From Ignavibacteria bacterium (GTDB lineage Bacteria; Bacteroidota; Ignavibacteria; SZUA-365): a DNA stretch of 64,000 bases. Made by a program: the position numbers and the translations under genes. The stretch is from assembly GCA_016720835.1 (NCBI GenBank), contig JADKJW010000013.1:62001-126000 (forward strand). The letters run 5' to 3'. Numbering within the stretch: position 1 is the stretch's first letter; every line of letters begins with the position of its first letter. The notes under the pieces are model-generated. The model was not told where the DNA came from, ran no database searches, and saw only the letters and a program-made list of their open reading frames with translations. Below, one piece after another: positions 61,502 to 64,000 of this stretch.

Positions 61502-62752
61502 ATGCGGGCACCCGTGCCATACGAGCCCATCGACATCCCTGAACCGTTGCCTGTATCTCCCCGGAAAAAACTGCTCATCGTGAGCACGCGCGTTCCGTAT
61601 CCGCTCACGGACGGCGTGCGCATCCGCATCTACAACACCGCGAAGTACCTCTCGCGGGATTTCGATGTCGGACTGGCCTGCCTCACGTACGAAGCGTACA
61701 CGGAGGAGCATCTCGAGGCGTTGCGGACCGTGTTTTCCGAAGTCTCCGTGCAGAAGGTCAGTCTCTTCTCCTGCGCGTTGCATTCGCTGCGCAGCCTGTG
61801 GAATCCGCTTCCGGTGCAGGTCAACTTCTTCCGCTGGGCGTCGTTCGCCCGCAGGCTCGACGCCATGGCCGCGCGGTACGACATCGTGCTCTGCAATCAC
61901 ATCCGCACGACGGAGTACGTCCGCCATCGCCCGTGGAAGACGCTCGTGGATCTCCACGACTCCTTCGGCTTGCGCTACGAGCGCACCATCAAAACCGTGA
62001 AGGGCCTGATGCGCCTCTTCGCCCGCTATGAACTGCGGAAGATCCGCGGGTATGAAATTGACGTGCTCGCCGATGTCGATCACGCGATCATCGTCTCGGA
62101 ACTCGACCGGCAATTCCTCATCCGCGGCGGCGCGCCCCCTGACAAGATCACCACGCTCAATGTGGCCGTGCGCGACGATATCCGTCCCGATCCGCCGTCC
62201 GACCGCGGGCGCTGCATCTCCTTCCTGGGGCGCATCGCATACGCGCCCAACGAGGATGCCGTGCTGTGGTTTGCGGACGAGGTGTTCCCGGCGCTGCTCC
62301 AACGGTATCCGGATCTGACCTTCCATGTGATCGGCATCGATCCCACACCGCGCGTGCTCGCTCTGCGGAGCCGACAGAACATCGTCGTGACCGGCTTCCT
62401 CGACAATCCGTACTCGCTGATCAACGACTCCACCGTGGTCGTCGCGCCGATACGCTACGGTGCCGGCATGCAGAACAAGGTGCTCGAAGCCATGCTGCTC
62501 GGCAAGCCCGTCGTGCTCACGGGCATCGGCGCCGAAGGCATCGACGGGCGCGATGGCGAACATTTCCTGGTCGCGGACGACGCGGAAACATTTGCCCGCT
62601 CCGTGTCGGAACTTCTCGACGACCGCGCGCGGGCCGATGCGCTCGGCGTCGCGGCGCGGCGGCTCATTCTGGACCGCTACACCTGGGATTCGATCAGCGC
62701 GCAGTACAAGACCATCATCGACACGATCCTCGCCGCCCCTCCGCGGTCCTGA
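61502..62752 (+). CDS. GT4-family glycosyltransferase
   Basis: 416 residues; ATG at 61502 (MRAPVPYEPIDIPEPLPVSP), perhaps with an unstructured start. GT-B fold: N-terminal domain with L-L-I-V-S-T-R-V-P-Y-P-L-T-D-G-V-R-I-R and V-D-L-H-D-S-F-G-L-R-Y-E-R, and a C-terminal donor domain with F-L-G-R-I-A-Y-A-P-N-E-D-A-V, V-I-G-I-D-P, V-T-G-F-L-D-N-P, V-A-P-I-R-Y-G-A-G-M-Q-N-K-V-L-E-A-M-L-L-G-K-P-V-V and W-D-S-I. This resembles the Stp1/TDP-hexose subset of GT4 involved in surface polysaccharide. It is convergent with the methyltransferase. Confidence 0.93.
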   Translation: MRAPVPYEPIDIPEPLPVSPRKKLLIVSTRVPYPLTDGVRIRIYNTAKYLSRDFDVGLACLTYEAYTEEHLEALRTVFSEVSVQKVSLFSCALHSLRSLWNPLPVQVNFFRWASFARRLDAMAARYDIVLCNHIRTTEYVRHRPWKTLVDLHDSFGLRYERTIKTVKGLMRLFARYELRKIRGYEIDVLADVDHAIIVSELDRQFLIRGGAPPDKITTLNVAVRDDIRPDPPSDRGRCISFLGRIAYAPNEDAVLWFADEVFPALLQRYPDLTFHVIGIDPTPRVLALRSRQNIVVTGFLDNPYSLINDSTVVVAPIRYGAGMQNKVLEAMLLGKPVVLTGIGAEGIDGRDGEHFLVADDAETFARSVSELLDDRARADALGVAARRLILDRYTWDSISAQYKTIIDTILAAPPRS

Positions 62753-62804
62753 TTGCCGGCTGCGGGCGGCACGTTCCCGGCGCTCTCCCGCACGCCGGGT
62801 GGCC

Positions 62805-63584
62805 CTACGGGCGGGCGCCGACGGCCGCCGCGGGCTTTCGCGCGACGATGATCAGGCTCAGGAAGAACCAGCGCAGCACGGGATTCCGCTCGATCGCGTG
62901 GCGGAAGCCGCGCATGCGGCGCGAGTGCATCGTCTGCCGGCGACCCAGCATCTGGAGAAGTTTCCTCAGCACTTTTGCCGAGAGAGAATCCCATCCGTAG
63001 AATGCGATGGTTTCGAAACCGAGGCGTTCGACGAGGAGGGACAATTCGCGCGGCGAGAAGGATTTCTCCCAACCGGGGCCCCATTTCCCGACGGACATCA
63101 GGAGATGCTTGTACACCGTGTACGTCGTCCAGCGGTTCGGCACTTCGATGAGCATGATGCCGCCGGGTTTCAGCACACGGTACTGCTCGCGAAGCAGGGT
63201 TTCGGGGTCATGGAAGTGCTCGAGCACCCCCTGCGAGAACACCGCGTCGAACGCGCCCTCGCGCAATGGAACACGGCGCGCATCGGCGCGGATCACCTGA
63301 ATGCCGGTATCCTGTCCCGCCACTCGCTCCATGAACATGCGAATCGCGACGCTCGAAAAGTCCAGGCCTGTGCACACCGCGCCCGCGGCGCGCAGCTGCA
63401 GGAGTTCGTTGCCCTTGCCGAAACCGATCTCCAGAACGGCCGCCTGCTCGATGGGTTGCGCATGCGTGATGATCGCCTCGACGATCTGCTCCTGAAAACC
63501 GTAGAGACCGTACGCGCCCTGCATGCGCGAGTAGATTTCCTCCCAATGCGCCTGGGATGATTCCTTGGGGGGTTGCGTGTTCAT
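62805..63584 (-). CDS. Class I SAM-dependent methyltransferase
   Basis: About 259 residues from the ATG at 63584 (MNTQPPKESSQAHWEEIYSR), overlapping the end of the upstream GT2 gene as ATGA. SAM-binding motif I V-L-E-I-G-F-G-K-G-N, then L-D-F-S-S-V-A-I, F-S-Q-G-V-L-E-H-F, R-V-L-K-P-G-G-I-M-L. The C-terminal extension (G-F-E-T-I-A-F-Y-G-W-D-S) is common in methyltransferases of polysaccharide clusters. Probably methylates a glycan or lipid-linked sugar. The upstream translationally coupled glycosyltransferase supports that. Confidence 0.9.
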   Translation of the reverse strand: MNTQPPKESSQAHWEEIYSRMQGAYGLYGFQEQIVEAIITHAQPIEQAAVLEIGFGKGNELLQLRAAGAVCTGLDFSSVAIRMFMERVAGQDTGIQVIRADARRVPLREGAFDAVFSQGVLEHFHDPETLLREQYRVLKPGGIMLIEVPNRWTTYTVYKHLLMSVGKWGPGWEKSFSPRELSLLVERLGFETIAFYGWDSLSAKVLRKLLQMLGRRQTMHSRRMRGFRHAIERNPVLRWFFLSLIIVARKPAAAVGARP

Positions 63585-64000
63585 CGGCTGCTTCGGTCTG
63601 GTGTTGCGCGTCGCGAGGGAGAGAAAAACAGCGCCGCGCCGTCCCGCAGACCGCGCCACAGTGCCCGCAGCTTGTCGCGCGACTCGTCCCCGTTGCGCGA
63701 CGACGCGAGGATGACGGCGGACTTCGCGATGGTGTTCAGCGTGCTGTACAGGAGCACGTACGCGCGACGCGCGAGTCCGTCGCCGCGGAACACGAGGAAG
63801 CGGTTTCTGTTCATGTAGTAGTGGTATGTGCTGGTGTACGCGCTCCAGCCCGTGCCGCCGCCGCTCTTGTGGTGGATGACGCCGTCGGGAAGATACCACA
63901 GTTCCCAGCGTGTCGCGACGCGTCTCGAGAATTCGAGATCCTCGAAGTACAAGAAGAACGATTCATCCATCAATCCGCACTCGCGGAACACCGCGGCGCG
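63581..64000 (-). CDS. GT2-family glycosyltransferase, C-terminal part (cut by window edge)
   Basis: The open frame continues to the right edge, so the catalytic N-terminus is outside. The visible ~139 residues include the conserved D-E-S-F-F-L-Y-F-E-D-L-E-F-S-R-R loop (the E-D catalytic-base region of rhamnosyltransferase-like GT2 enzymes), W-E-L-W-Y-L-P-D-G-V-I-H-H-K-S-G-G and Y-Y-M-N-R-N-R-F-L, then a C-terminal amphipathic region. The stop overlaps the methyltransferase start (ATGA). The two form a unit that probably continues another glycan cluster beyond the window. Confidence 0.88.
   Translation of the reverse strand, partial: RAAVFRECGLMDESFFLYFEDLEFSRRVATRWELWYLPDGVIHHKSGGGTGWSAYTSTYHYYMNRNRFLVFRGDGLARRAYVLLYSTLNTIAKSAVILASSRNGDESRDKLRALWRGLRDGAALFFSPSRRATPDRSSR

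Overview
The window is GC-rich bacterial DNA. At least six predicted secreted proteins end in a C-terminal sorting domain of the type IX secretion (Por) kind: the genes at 1, 4065, 6417, 28280, 34307 and 36029. That domain is characteristic of the Bacteroidota/Chlorobi (FCB) group. A GC-rich, free-living or metagenome-derived relative of the Ignavibacteria, Kapabacteria or Rhodothermia fits best; this placement is inference from gene content. I recognised no rRNA, tRNA or CRISPR array.

Layout. 1-8016: secreted proteins (an Fn3-like repeat protein, a lipase/cutinase-like hydrolase, a GH18 chitinase), a GT39 glycosyltransferase, a broken HicAB toxin-antitoxin pair and a GNAT acetyltransferase joined to its neighbours by ATGA overlaps. 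8199-23875: a surface-glycan cluster with two DegT-type aminotransferases, a GT4 transferase cut by an insertion sequence, UDP-GlcNAc 2-epimerase, a sugar formyltransferase, a PIG-L deacetylase, an initiating sugar-phosphate transferase, a Wzi-like outer membrane protein, a FlaA1/CapD-type 4,6-dehydratase, and Gmd plus GDP-fucose synthase. It closes with a strong terminator. Its gaps are filled with heptamer tandem repeats, palindromes and a GC-rich dispersed repeat. 23961-38413: envelope and secreted proteins (DUF2279, a helical periplasmic protein, an OmpA/PD40 lipoprotein, an eight-fold Cys-rich repeat protein, two FG-GAP proteins), a LiaF-like protein and CstA. 38477-44405: PPK2, an AI-2E-type permease, RlpA, a DMT exporter, a GH76-like/CBM9-like pair and a YggX-like protein with a zinc ribbon. 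44777-54289: a compact type IV pilus/type II secretion-like machine. 54392-63584: a response regulator, small proteins, a UvrD/PcrA helicase, LysS, a SpoIIE-type phosphatase, a GT4 transferase and a methyltransferase. The left edge cuts the Fn3 protein and the right edge cuts a GT2 transferase.

How the parts work together. The glycan genes could make an amino- or formamido-deoxyhexose, an N-acetylmannosamine and a GDP-L-fucose donor, load a first sugar phosphate onto a lipid carrier and assemble a capsule or exopolysaccharide. The most interesting locus is 44777-54289. A strongly translated, pilin-sized protein with a bare N-terminal hydrophobic helix and no recognisable prepilin cleavage site precedes a GspF/PilC platform, a GspE/PilB ATPase, a PilT-like ATPase, a PilM-PilN fusion, a PilO-PilP-like fusion and a short secretin.

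Data quality. About a dozen genes carry one or more single-base frameshifts inside otherwise well-conserved protein sequence, mostly between 3.7 and 20.3 kb. This looks more like residual sequencing indels than decay, apart from two real disruptions: an insertion sequence at 10555-11837 and a mosaic of short repeats inside the aminotransferase gene at 13441-14770.
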